The notes beneath the pieces were generated by a model that did no database searches, was not told the origin of the DNA, and saw nothing but the letters and a program-made list of their open reading frames with translations. Below are positions 17,547 through 25,839 of a DNA stretch of 64,000 nucleotides, in pieces. The DNA is from Neptunomonas japonica DSM 18939 (GTDB lineage Bacteria > Pseudomonadota > Gammaproteobacteria > Pseudomonadales > Balneatricaceae): assembly GCF_000422765.1 (NCBI RefSeq), contig NZ_AUGR01000013.1:62001-126000 (forward strand). The letters run 5' to 3'. The position numbers and the translations under genes were made by a program. How positions within the stretch are numbered: position 1 is the stretch's first letter; every line of letters begins with the position of its first letter.

Positions 17547-18947
17547 TTATTTCTTTTTAAGACGTGCACGTATTGTTAGCAGTGATTCGCTATTACCTGG
17601 TACTGTTACTTTCCACTTAGCCATACCGGCATTCTTTTCAATAGGTTGTAGTGTGCTACTGATGAGCTTCCACGGTTGAGAAAATAAGCTGCTAAGCTCT
17701 ACATCTCGGCTTTTTAGTGCGCTGTTTTTGATGCGTAGTTCATAAGCAACAACGGTACCATCAAATGCTGTTTGAAAATCAGTTTGATGTTGTGTAATAG
17801 TCACATCAAATGCTTTCCCCATGGCTAATTCAACTTCTTCACCTATCGCTGTCTGGTTTAAGTGAGCGCTTCCTACATAATGTAACTCCTGAGTCTTATC
17901 AGGTGAGAAAAAGCGTACTTGCCCAGCAGGTAATGGAGTGCCAAGCCCCTGCTTTTTATTATTTGTAAAGCGAATGAAAGATTCGGGCTTAACTTTTAAA
18001 GTTTGGTTGCCGACACGAGGGCTAATGTAAAACTGGTAACGTTGAAGTGAGTCAACATTGACCTTATCTGCATGCAGTAACGGAACTTGAGTGCGTTGCT
18101 GGTGCTGGAGTGTGACTGGGGCTTTTAATGTATATAGCTGATAATCACTTAACGCTTGAGGAGGCGGTGCGCCGGTATCTTCTGCCATTGCTTGCGCCAT
18201 CATGACAGTTTTAGCTCGGTGCCTAGGGTTTCTATCCTGATATACATCCCCTGCCAGTAAACGTACTCGAGCATTTTTTAGTAAGGTGCCAGTATCGTTC
18301 ACTAAAGAAGCAAGGCCGTCGACAACCAGCGAATTATTATCTTCTGATAGAGTCATTACGTAGTCCATCTGCCAACTAAGCCCTTGGGTAAGGTAGCTCA
18401 ACTGAGCCGTTCCGGCTTTGTTTGTTCCTTTGCTGCGAAACGTTAAGCTGGGCTTTAACAATAACTCGGGAGGTCTTGATGGAAAAATAATTCGCCAGTC
18501 TGATGATAGAGGAATAGATTCAATACGGCCGCTATTGTCGACTAACGCGGTGTTACCTTCAACATTTAAGAGTTGCACGGTTTGTTGTAGTTCTTGTCCA
18601 TTTGGCTGATTGTGAGCCAGTATTACGTTTTTTCCGATATGGTGTTCTAGCAACGTATAGTAGTTGAGTGAAGCCTTATTGAGCGTTTGTTCCTTAATGC
18701 TTCCGGCGCCCCTGATTTGCAAGGTTTCTGTTTGCATTTGCTTACTAACATCGCTGATGACAACAGTATCTTTTGTGGTTAGAGCCGGAATAGTTCGGCT
18801 GTCCTGAATTAAGCCGAGGTTATGCGTATACAAGGTGACTGCTAAATCTGTTTGTTCTTTATCGGTAATAGTTACAGGGGCTGCATGTGCAATGTTGGGG
18901 CTGAGCAACGCAGTGAGTATTGCAATGGGTAGAAGTTTTGGCAGCAT
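17547..18947 (-). CDS. exported DUF4139 domain protein
   Basis: The 466-residue product starts with a clear signal peptide (MLPKLLPIAILTALLSPNIAHA). The rest resembles DUF4139-containing proteins (mucoidy-inhibitor A-related): an N-terminal segment with beta strands (LAVTLYTHNLGLIQDSRTI), a central TAQLSYLTQGLSWQMDYVMTL motif, and an immunoglobulin-like C-terminus (VAYELRIKNS). ATG at 18947 was chosen because the frame upstream is polar and has no ribosome site, while AAAAGGA sits 9 bases before this ATG. Function is unknown; an envelope or surface role is likely. It is convergent with the Sel1-like gene. Confidence 0.8.
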   Translation of the reverse strand: MLPKLLPIAILTALLSPNIAHAAPVTITDKEQTDLAVTLYTHNLGLIQDSRTIPALTTKDTVVISDVSKQMQTETLQIRGAGSIKEQTLNKASLNYYTLLEHHIGKNVILAHNQPNGQELQQTVQLLNVEGNTALVDNSGRIESIPLSSDWRIIFPSRPPELLLKPSLTFRSKGTNKAGTAQLSYLTQGLSWQMDYVMTLSEDNNSLVVDGLASLVNDTGTLLKNARVRLLAGDVYQDRNPRHRAKTVMMAQAMAEDTGAPPPQALSDYQLYTLKAPVTLQHQQRTQVPLLHADKVNVDSLQRYQFYISPRVGNQTLKVKPESFIRFTNNKKQGLGTPLPAGQVRFFSPDKTQELHYVGSAHLNQTAIGEEVELAMGKAFDVTITQHQTDFQTAFDGTVVAYELRIKNSALKSRDVELSSLFSQPWKLISSTLQPIEKNAGMAKWKVTVPGNSESLLTIRARLKKK

Positions 18948-19136
18948 ATTCGGTAGTCCTTTTGTAACTGTGCTCTTTGGAAAAGTATCAACTGGTAATT
19001 TATGTGCAGTAATTATATTTTTAACAGTGTATACCTCAGCATTATACAATCCAGAAATGAGCCTGAAGGTCGAGGGTGTTAAGCCCTCATTTTATGTTGC
19101 TCATGGAGTTGTTTGAATTGAGTACCTCTTGCTAAG

Positions 19137-19259
19137 TTAATCAGTAGCATTATCGCCCATTTGGCTGGCGAATGCATTCAGCTGTTTTAAGGTGCTGCTT
19201 GGCTTTAAATATTGGCTGGGCCTGGCTAGCGAGAAAAATTCTTCGAAGGGCGCCATCAT
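19137..19259 (-). pseudogene. possible gene remnant or small ORF of 40 codons
   Basis: Two ATG codons begin a frame that includes MAPFEEFFSLARPSQY and ends ASQMGDNATD before TAA at 19137. The composition looks protein-like, and the frame stays open for about 16 codons upstream of the ATG. No Shine-Dalgarno sequence precedes it and I do not recognise the family. It may be the tail of a deleted gene, or chance. Confidence 0.2.
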
Positions 19260-19377
19260 GTCGTTATAGAGATATTTTCTGTTGCTTACCTTTGCTGTCA
19301 GTGATCGCTATTGGAAGTTGAATTCACGAGTAAGTTATTAATAATTCAAATCTTATTGACATTGATTTCTAGTTGTC

Positions 19378-19396
19378 GATAATGGTTCGCATTATT
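19378..19396. promoter_or_regulatory. candidate Fur box
   Basis: GATAATGGTTCGCATTATT compares well with the 19-bp Fur consensus GATAATGATAATCATTATC: the GATAAT and CATTAT halves are intact. Further AT-rich repeats of the same flavour (ATTATTATCATT; GAAATGATTATT) follow within 50 bases. It lies about 140 bases before the DUF2271 start, so iron repression of the downstream set is predicted. Confidence 0.6.
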
Positions 19397-19536
19397 ATTA
19401 TCATTAAATAGTTGGAAATGATTATTAGATATTTTCATGATAACTAATTGTTTTCTTGAGCTATTTATTTGTATCGCACCATTCCCATTCAATGTGTTGG
19501 GGCGTGCATTAATTCTACTTCCACTGGAGACCTGAA

Positions 19537-20025
19537 ATGTCGTTATCATTCCTAGCGCATTTGCGCGCACGCTTGCTTATTTTGGCATCTTTACTAGCGC
19601 TTGCTGCGCCTAGCCAAGCTAAAGAAGCTGTGGTGTTAGTTCAGCTAAACGAATACAAAGGTCCGGAAGCTTATTTCCATCTCTATCTGGTTAATCCAAA
19701 AGGCAAGTTTGATCGCACTTTGTGGGTTTCAGGGCCGGAAAAAATTTGGTGGCCTGATTCTAAGCGCTGGTTTGGTTACCACAGCCGCACCCGTGAAAAT
19801 GTCGATGGGATAACTGGAGCATCTACAGCAGGGGGGGCTCGCTCTGTAATGCAGGTTAAAATTGATGAAGCGCTGGTCGATGCGGGTTACAAACTGCGTG
19901 TAGAAACCTCAGTGGAAAATGCAGACAACGTACAAGCGGATGCAGAGATAGAATTAACGAGTGATAATCAGCGCAAGAAAATCCCCGGCACGGGTTATGT
20001 ACGTTACTTGCGCTACAAGCTCTAA
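19537..20025 (+). CDS. exported DUF2271 protein with flavinylation-like motif
   Basis: The 162-residue product has a signal peptide (LLILASLLALAAPSQA) and then a compact beta-rich domain of the DUF2271 type (VVLVQLNEYKGPEAYFHLYL, LWVSGPEKIWWPDSKRWF). Residues 89-97, VDGITGAST, resemble the Dx(I/V)(S/T)GA(S/T) target at which ApbE attaches FMN, as in RnfG and NqrC. I infer that it may be a periplasmic flavoprotein that receives electrons from the next gene product. The stop is 6 bases before that gene. A Fur box lies upstream. The family is recognised with fair confidence; flavinylation is untested. Confidence 0.75.
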   Translation: MSLSFLAHLRARLLILASLLALAAPSQAKEAVVLVQLNEYKGPEAYFHLYLVNPKGKFDRTLWVSGPEKIWWPDSKRWFGYHSRTRENVDGITGASTAGGARSVMQVKIDEALVDAGYKLRVETSVENADNVQADAEIELTSDNQRKKIPGTGYVRYLRYKL

Positions 20026-20031
20026 ATAACA

Positions 20032-22206
20032 ATGTGGAGACAAGTACACCGCTGGCAAGGAGTAGTACTGGGGCTGCTATTAGTTTTTCTGTCAGTGACC
20101 GGTTCTATTTTATCGGTTGATCCTATATTGCAGCGTTTTGATCGCAATGTGCATGATCTTGAAGGCTTTACTGTGGCTGACGTTTTGAAGTTGTCTGCGC
20201 GCAAAAATCCTTACTTTGAGATCGACCGGATCCGCGTTGATTTTTCGGGCAGAGTGCTACTGCGCGGAGCCGATGCAGCGGGCTCACGGGAGGTGCCGTT
20301 CAATCCGCGTAACGGGCGTTTGGCGCGCAAAGATAGACCGCGGCCGGTTATGGGTTTAGTCAATAACTTACATCGCAACTTGGCGCTTGGGCCCACAGGA
20401 CGACCTATCACTTTAGTTGCAGTGATTATCATGCTTGGGCTAGTTATAAGTGGGGCTTTTTTGTTAGCGCGGCGTCTCGGAGGTTTCTCTCATTTGTTGC
20501 GGCCTGTAAAAGGGCGCGGGGTAGATAAGTGGCATAGCTGGCTAGGTCGCCTGTTACTGATTCCCTTGCTGGTTACTTTAGTGTCAGGCACTTGGATGTC
20601 GTTGGTGTCGAATGGCTTACTACCCTCTGGGGTGGATGATGGGCCTAGTTATCCTGAAACTCTGATAGAAGCAGAACCAGTTCCGGCGGATGAGCTGGCG
20701 GTATTTTCAAGTATTAAACTGAGCGATTTAAGCGAGCTAAACTTTCCGATTTGGTCGGATTGGTGGGATGTTTACGTATTGCGCCAAGACGGTCAGTTGA
20801 GCTTTATTGATCGTCAATCCGGGGCTGTTTTGAGTCAAGCTAGTGCTCCGTTTATGAGTCGTTCCCTAGATCTTTTTACATTGCTACACACAGGGCAGGG
20901 AGCTTCTGTATGGGGGGCTATAGCGGGCTTGGTCTCTCTATCGGTACCATTTTTTACCTTTACAGGGGTGTTGATTTGGCTGCGCCGTCGACACCCTAAA
21001 CTGCGCGGTACTGTTGCGCCTGAAAAAGCACAAGTAGTGATACTCGTTGGCTCGGAAACAGGGACGACTTGGGGGTTTGGACTGCATTTAGCGCAGCGCC
21101 TGAGAGATGCGGGAAAAGCGGTGCATTTAGGTGCTATGAACCAAACCTATCAAATGCCGGATGATGCAACTCTATTGGTACTCGTAGCAACATACGGCGA
21201 TGGTACTGCGCCTTTGGGTGCGAGCCAGTTCATAGATCGATTACCGGGCTACCAAGGCGCCAAGCAGTTCGCAGTACTCGGTTTTGGTGATAAGGCGTTT
21301 CCTGCCTATTGTGCGTTTGCTATTGCCTGTCAGCATGCACTGCAAGCGTCAGGCAGGCAGTGCTTATTGAAAATGGCCGATGTCAATCGGCGCTCAGCAC
21401 AGTCGTTTACCGGGTGGGGGCATCAGCTCGGTGTTGCAATAGGCTTGCACCAGCTACTGTTAGATTATACCCCACCGCGACCGCGCACCCGTCATTTGGT
21501 ATTGGTAGAGCGTGAAGACTTTACCGGCTATGACGGCACTGCTTCGGCAATACTGCGTTTTAAAGCACCGGAAAAGCGTCGCTTGCCGGGCTTTCAAGCG
21601 GGAGATTTACTCGGTGTAGTACCGCCACAAGACCCAGTGGCCAGGCTTTATTCTTTGGCTTCGTCTAAGGGGGAGGCGATGGCCGAGCTTTGCGTAGCCA
21701 GTGTTGAAAGTGGAGTGTGTTCTAACTATTTACTTGGGTTGGAACTAGGGCAGCGCATCGATGCCTATGTGGAACACAACCCGGATTTTAGACCTGCACG
21801 CAGTGCGCCGACTATCATGATTGGAGCAGGCACGGGGATAGCGCCTTTTGCCGGTATGATTCGCAAAAACAGCAAACAACCAATGGAGCTGTTTTTTGGG
21901 CTGCGCCATGCTGATCACGATTTTTATTATCGTGATGCCATAATGCAGTGGTGCAGTGATGGCAGATTGAGTGGCTTTCATCCTGCTTTTTCACGTCATC
22001 AAGACTGTGCCTACGTGCAAGATAAACTGCGTGCTGCAGAAGATGTTATAGCGCAACTTTTACATCAGGGCGCAACAGTGATGGTGTGCGGTTCATCCCG
22101 TATGGCCAGCGCTGTCGCCCAAGAAATTGATATTATCTCAGCCAACATAGGGCTCAGCCTCAATGAGCTGCGTTCGTGCGGGCGTTACCTTGAAGACATT
22201 TACTAA
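20032..22206 (+). CDS. PepSY membrane protein fused to a flavodoxin/FAD reductase
   Basis: The N-terminal 320 residues are a PepSY-associated TM region. TM helices lie near 10-30, 130-155, 180-200 and 300-325, with conserved histidines in HRWQG, NLHRNL, KWHSWLG and LLHTGQG that can ligate heme. A flavodoxin domain follows (about 335-475, phosphate loop GSETGTTWGF). The FAD/NADPH-binding module resembles cytochrome P450 reductase and CysJ (about 495-724: ARLYSLASS, CSNYLLG, GAGTGIAPFAG). It should carry electrons from cytosolic NADPH through FAD and FMN to membrane heme and out to the periplasm. Related PepSY reductases act on ferric siderophores or periplasmic flavoproteins. ATG at 20032 is used. 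The gene forms a tight cluster with DUF2271 and the ankyrin gene. Confidence 0.88.
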   Translation: MWRQVHRWQGVVLGLLLVFLSVTGSILSVDPILQRFDRNVHDLEGFTVADVLKLSARKNPYFEIDRIRVDFSGRVLLRGADAAGSREVPFNPRNGRLARKDRPRPVMGLVNNLHRNLALGPTGRPITLVAVIIMLGLVISGAFLLARRLGGFSHLLRPVKGRGVDKWHSWLGRLLLIPLLVTLVSGTWMSLVSNGLLPSGVDDGPSYPETLIEAEPVPADELAVFSSIKLSDLSELNFPIWSDWWDVYVLRQDGQLSFIDRQSGAVLSQASAPFMSRSLDLFTLLHTGQGASVWGAIAGLVSLSVPFFTFTGVLIWLRRRHPKLRGTVAPEKAQVVILVGSETGTTWGFGLHLAQRLRDAGKAVHLGAMNQTYQMPDDATLLVLVATYGDGTAPLGASQFIDRLPGYQGAKQFAVLGFGDKAFPAYCAFAIACQHALQASGRQCLLKMADVNRRSAQSFTGWGHQLGVAIGLHQLLLDYTPPRPRTRHLVLVEREDFTGYDGTASAILRFKAPEKRRLPGFQAGDLLGVVPPQDPVARLYSLASSKGEAMAELCVASVESGVCSNYLLGLELGQRIDAYVEHNPDFRPARSAPTIMIGAGTGIAPFAGMIRKNSKQPMELFFGLRHADHDFYYRDAIMQWCSDGRLSGFHPAFSRHQDCAYVQDKLRAAEDVIAQLLHQGATVMVCGSSRMASAVAQEIDIISANIGLSLNELRSCGRYLEDIY

Positions 22207-22221
22207 TAGAGGACCCAGCAA

Positions 22222-23592
22222 ATGAAACTTGGAACCTTAATTTCCACTATAGCGGTTGCGGGGCTACTAGCTACTAGCGCCCACGCTAAAAACCCTTTCC
22301 TGACTAAAAAGTTTTGGAAAGAAGCAACTGTGCAAGATGTGCAAAGCAAAATGGCTGAGGGATACAGCTTACTTGAAAAGCAAAAAATCGGCCGTCAAGG
22401 ACTACACTACGCACTGCGTGGCAGTGCTTCTATCGAGGTAATGCGCTGGTTGCTTGAGCAAGGTGTTCCCTACCGCCCAGAAGGGGGCAAAGGTGTGTAT
22501 GCAGAATTGTACGCAGCGCGCTATGGCGATTTGGAACTGATCAAGCTGTTTGCCGAGTTCGGTGCCGACTATCAAGTTAAAGACTACATGGGGGAGACAC
22601 CGCAGTACTGGTTGTCTAAAAATAAGAAGTTCCGTCCGGGGATAGTCGAATACTTTGAAGAGATAGGTTTAGACTTTGATCAGCAAAGCCGCTTAGGTAT
22701 CACCCCGTTAGGAGCTTTCGCCTATAACAAGCGCGCTTTAAAAATGTATGAATTGCTTGAGGGCAAAGGTTATGACGCCGGCTACATCGATGGTGAGGGG
22801 CGCGATTTATTTATGCGTGCGTTAACCAAAAACGACAATGTAGAAATGCTAGAGAAGTTCTACAAGATGAGTGAAGATCCAGAAGTTACAGATAACTACG
22901 GTTATTCGGGGGTGCTGTTGACAGTATCAGACGATGGAACCTCGGAAGAGCGTTTAGCATTTTTAGAAGATCAAGGTTTCGATCTAAAAATTACTAATGA
23001 TCGTGGCCAAAATGCACTGCATATGTTGATGGCCAGCCGCGAAGAGGAAGCAGAAGGTTACGATGCCTTGATGAGCCGCGACTTCGATGTTAACGCTGAA
23101 GATAACAGTGGTAACACGCCGCTCATCCTAGCGTTTGGCTTTAAAGAGGTAAGCGTAGTAGAAGCATTATTAGATGCGGGCGCCAACGTTACAGCTGTTA
23201 ATCAAAAAGGTGTTAGCCCGCTGCTAGCAGCGATGTTACGTGAGGAAGAATTCGTTCCTGTGATTGAGCGTTTGATCGAAAAGGGCGCGGACTTAGCGGC
23301 CAAAGATGCTAAAGGTGGCACGGCTTTAACCTATGCTGTTAAGGGTAATCAGCCGGTCTTTGTGCTACAAAAAATTCTTGACGCTGGTGTAGATATCAAC
23401 GCCAAAGACGGTGAAGATACCACCGCATTGATGCACGCGGCACTGTTGAGCAAAGATAGTGCAACGATTGAGTTCTTACTGGCGGCGGGTGCCGATAAGT
23501 CAATTACTGATGTGTTCGATGACACAGCATTACTAATGGCAATGGATAACCCCAATCTTAAAGGCCAGACATTCCTTGCCAACATGAAGTAA
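22222..23592 (+). CDS. exported ankyrin-repeat protein
   Basis: A signal peptide (about 1-22, ending TSAHA) precedes roughly ten ankyrin repeats across residues 55-450. Typical ones include GNTPLILAFGFKEVSVVEAL, LLDAGANVTAVNQKGVSPLL and IEFLLAAGADKSITD. The protein should act in the periplasm as a binding scaffold. It follows the PepSY reductase gene after 15 bases with an AGAGGA site, so it is probably co-expressed under the same Fur-controlled promoter. Ankyrin proteins near redox or catalase genes are known in other bacteria (AnkB in Pseudomonas), but the partner here is unknown. A hairpin terminator follows. Confidence 0.88.
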   Translation: MKLGTLISTIAVAGLLATSAHAKNPFLTKKFWKEATVQDVQSKMAEGYSLLEKQKIGRQGLHYALRGSASIEVMRWLLEQGVPYRPEGGKGVYAELYAARYGDLELIKLFAEFGADYQVKDYMGETPQYWLSKNKKFRPGIVEYFEEIGLDFDQQSRLGITPLGAFAYNKRALKMYELLEGKGYDAGYIDGEGRDLFMRALTKNDNVEMLEKFYKMSEDPEVTDNYGYSGVLLTVSDDGTSEERLAFLEDQGFDLKITNDRGQNALHMLMASREEEAEGYDALMSRDFDVNAEDNSGNTPLILAFGFKEVSVVEALLDAGANVTAVNQKGVSPLLAAMLREEEFVPVIERLIEKGADLAAKDAKGGTALTYAVKGNQPVFVLQKILDAGVDINAKDGEDTTALMHAALLSKDSATIEFLLAAGADKSITDVFDDTALLMAMDNPNLKGQTFLANMK

Positions 23593-23604
23593 TCGGTAGC
23601 TGAT

Positions 23605-23640
23605 AAATGGCTGGAGCGGATGGAATTTCAGCCATTTCTT
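23605..23640 (+). terminator. hairpin after the ankyrin gene
   Basis: AAATGGCTG (23605-23613) and CAGCCATTT (23629-23637) form a perfect 9-bp stem with a 15-base loop, ending TTTCTT. It probably ends the DUF2271-PepSY-ankyrin transcript. Confidence 0.6.
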
Positions 23641-23869
23641 AGGGAGCATACGGTTAAGTCTTCAGCATGAAATAACCTCCATGATTGGAGGAGTGTTTGA
23701 TGGGCCCTTAAAGGGTAATAGTTGGTTTATTTCTTATCTATTGTATCTTTTTATTTTATTTTATCTTTAATAATCATGAAATGTGATTGTAATAAATTAG
23801 CATTAAAGTAGTTGAATTAGTTGCAGCATGTATGAATATACGTTGCTTGTTTTATTTATGAGGATATAT

Positions 23870-24517
23870 ATGAAAATTGTCAGCACTATTGCTACCTTTT
23901 TAGTGTTTTTATTTAGCTCTTATTCTTTTGCAGATGTTTATTTGAAACTAGATGATGATATAAATTTATTAGCTGTAAATGGTAAAGAATTGGCAGATGC
24001 TAGTTGGCTGGATAATAAAAATGATATTTCCTTAAAGGATGGTGTTAACCAAATCCTTGTTGAGTTTTCTGCTGAAATTAAGACATCATCTAGTGAGTCA
24101 GACTTAGAAAGTTTAGGGACTTATATTATTGTATTTGAAGCTATTTCTGAACGTTTTAGGCTGGTTTTACCAACTATAAAGAACAGAAAAGACTTTGTTG
24201 AATTCAAAGAAAACCCTAAATGGATAATGCTTGATTCTAATAACGTTGTAAAAGATGTACGCGTTGATGAGTTAATTAAAGAGGGCTTTCAGTTAAGCCG
24301 AGATTATGAAAGTGAATTGCGTGAATATAATGAGTTGAATTTTTCATCTGAAGTTTATTCTGAAAAACATGAAGAGATTTCTATTAGGAGATCCTCTGTT
24401 ATAAATACCAATCCTATTTTAAATGATCCTAATCTTTCTGGGAGAATGCTTAAGTATTGGTACTTGAATGCAAGCCCAAAAGTTAAAGCTGACTTTATTG
24501 CGTGGACTAAGGAATAA
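23870..24517 (+). CDS. exported DUF2057 (YccT-like) protein
   Basis: The 215-residue product has a signal peptide (VSTIATFLVFLFSSYSFA) and then the DUF2057 pattern: a short strand-rich start (VYLKLDDDINLLAVNGKEL), the LKDGVNQILVEFSAEI block and the C-terminal MLKYWYLNASPKVKADFIAW. YccT (CsgI) of E. coli is a periplasmic protein that affects curli assembly; other members are uncharacterised. ATG at 23870 has GAGGA 7 bases upstream; the longer frame from 23828 lacks one. The gene is clearly AT-richer than the PepSY cluster before it. It precedes a porin gene by 116 bases. Confidence 0.8.
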   Translation: MKIVSTIATFLVFLFSSYSFADVYLKLDDDINLLAVNGKELADASWLDNKNDISLKDGVNQILVEFSAEIKTSSSESDLESLGTYIIVFEAISERFRLVLPTIKNRKDFVEFKENPKWIMLDSNNVVKDVRVDELIKEGFQLSRDYESELREYNELNFSSEVYSEKHEEISIRRSSVINTNPILNDPNLSGRMLKYWYLNASPKVKADFIAWTKE

Positions 24518-24633
24518 CTCCACTGCAATTTAAATAATTGTTATATAAAAATTCTTATTTCTTTCGTCTGAAGGAAGTAAGCCTTATTTCGTCAATAAAT
24601 TTAAAACTATTATATATTACTCTGGAGAAAGAA

Positions 24634-25560
24634 ATGAAAAAGCTGATTTTAGCTGCATCTATTGCGGCAATAGCAACAGGTTCTGCTAATGCTGCGACAA
24701 TTTATGAAGGCAAGGGACTCACCTATAAACTGAAGGGGGATTTCCAGGTACAATTACGCCAAGATGTAGGTGATGACCAGAATTTGGATGTAGAGTTTGA
24801 CGACCTTGAGCTTAAAAACTCTGTAGTCTATGACTTGAATAATGGGTTGAAAGCGTTTGGTCAGCTAGATTTTGGTTTTAAGAATGCTGCTGAAGATAAG
24901 CAGGATGGTAGTGATCTTGAAGAAGCTTATATCGGTTTAGATTTTGGTAAAGTTGCGGTATCAGTCGGTAAGCAAAATTTTGCTACGGATGAATTTGGTG
25001 TTGAAGCTGCTTATGAACTCAGATCAGAAGCCGATCGTTTTGAAGAGCAAGGCACTGATGGTGATGACACTATTCGTGTGAATGCGTCTTTGGATAATGT
25101 TTACATTGCAGCTTCATATGAAATAGAAGCTGAAGGTGAAAGCAGTGAAAATGGACAGTCATTTGACTTGTTTGTATCTACTGAGGTTTCTGGTGTAGAG
25201 CTAGCTGCTGCTTATCAGACTATGGAAGCAACGCCTACTTCAGACTCTAAGGATACTTGGGGTGTGAGCGCTGCATATGATTTTGGTGTTGCTAAGTTAG
25301 CTGCTGATTTTAGTACAACAGAGGATGTTGCTGACCAATATAACTTGGCTGCAGTTGTTCCTGTTGCTAAAACAACTAAAGTTGCTGTCGGTATGCTCAG
25401 CATTAATCCTGAAGCAGGTGATGACGTTACTGAGTGGTACGCTAACGTAACGTATAAGTTCCCATCTCAGAAAAATGTTAGTGTTTTTGCTGAAATTGCA
25501 GACACTGATGAAGATGATGTTGAAATTGGTTACTTAGCGGGTATGCGTTTGAAATTCTAA
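24634..25560 (+). CDS. outer-membrane porin (general Gram-negative porin type)
   Basis: The product is 308 residues with a textbook signal peptide (KKLILAASIAAIATGSANAA). Amphipathic strand repeats follow (VVYDLNNGLKAFGQLDFGF, AYIGLDFGKVAVSVGKQNF, VGMLSINPEAG), with the aromatic C-terminal LAGMRLKF typical of outer-membrane barrels. It is rich in Asp and Glu, as in OmpU-like marine porins. ATG at 24634 has GGAG 7 bases upstream and starts the signal peptide, so the longer frame from 24538 is rejected. A strong terminator follows. It probably allows diffusion of small anions or nutrients; selectivity is unknown. Confidence 0.9.
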   Translation: MKKLILAASIAAIATGSANAATIYEGKGLTYKLKGDFQVQLRQDVGDDQNLDVEFDDLELKNSVVYDLNNGLKAFGQLDFGFKNAAEDKQDGSDLEEAYIGLDFGKVAVSVGKQNFATDEFGVEAAYELRSEADRFEEQGTDGDDTIRVNASLDNVYIAASYEIEAEGESSENGQSFDLFVSTEVSGVELAAAYQTMEATPTSDSKDTWGVSAAYDFGVAKLAADFSTTEDVADQYNLAAVVPVAKTTKVAVGMLSINPEAGDDVTEWYANVTYKFPSQKNVSVFAEIADTDEDDVEIGYLAGMRLKF

Positions 25561-25618
25561 TAACGAATGATAGCGTGCTGAATGTCCCCTTCAAGTGTTT
25601 AGCGCGCTAGTATTTTGG

Positions 25619-25642
25619 GCCAGGTTTAACCTGGCTTTTTTG
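25619..25642 (+). terminator. porin gene terminator
   Basis: GCCAGG (25619-25624), loop TTTAA and CCTGGC (25630-25635) are followed by six T. This is a classic intrinsic terminator about 60 bases past the porin stop. Confidence 0.88.
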
Positions 25643-25738
25643 TGCATTTTTTTTGGGTATTGTGTGTGGTTAGTAGGGCTCTGACCAGAACAGCTATTAT
25701 CACAACAGTACCATGGAAAGGTTATTTGTAGCTGGGGA

Positions 25739-25775
25739 GAAAAAAGTAGCCACAACCAACCTACTTGTGGCTACT
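25739..25775 (-). terminator. terminator of the phytase-like gene
   Basis: AGTAGCCACAA (25745-25755) and TTGTGGCTACT (25765-25775) form an 11-bp stem with a 9-base loop. On the minus strand the hairpin is followed by TTTTTCTCC, a good terminator for the gene whose stop is at 25840. Confidence 0.8.
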
Positions 25776-25839
25776 AATGTGGAAGCTATAATTTGTTTGA
25801 AGCGATAGATTATTAACGGTTAGATATTAGGTTTTACAT

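Larger units (their letters stand above)
18948..19536. other. 589-base intergenic region upstream of the DUF2271 gene
   Basis: This gap separates two divergently transcribed genes. It contains a Fur-box-like site and a very AT-rich stretch (about 19320-19450) that should hold the promoter of the DUF2271-PepSY-ankyrin set. On the minus strand a 40-codon frame (19137-19259) has protein-like composition but no ribosome site, and may be the remnant of a lost gene. Nothing else was recognised. Confidence 0.6.
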
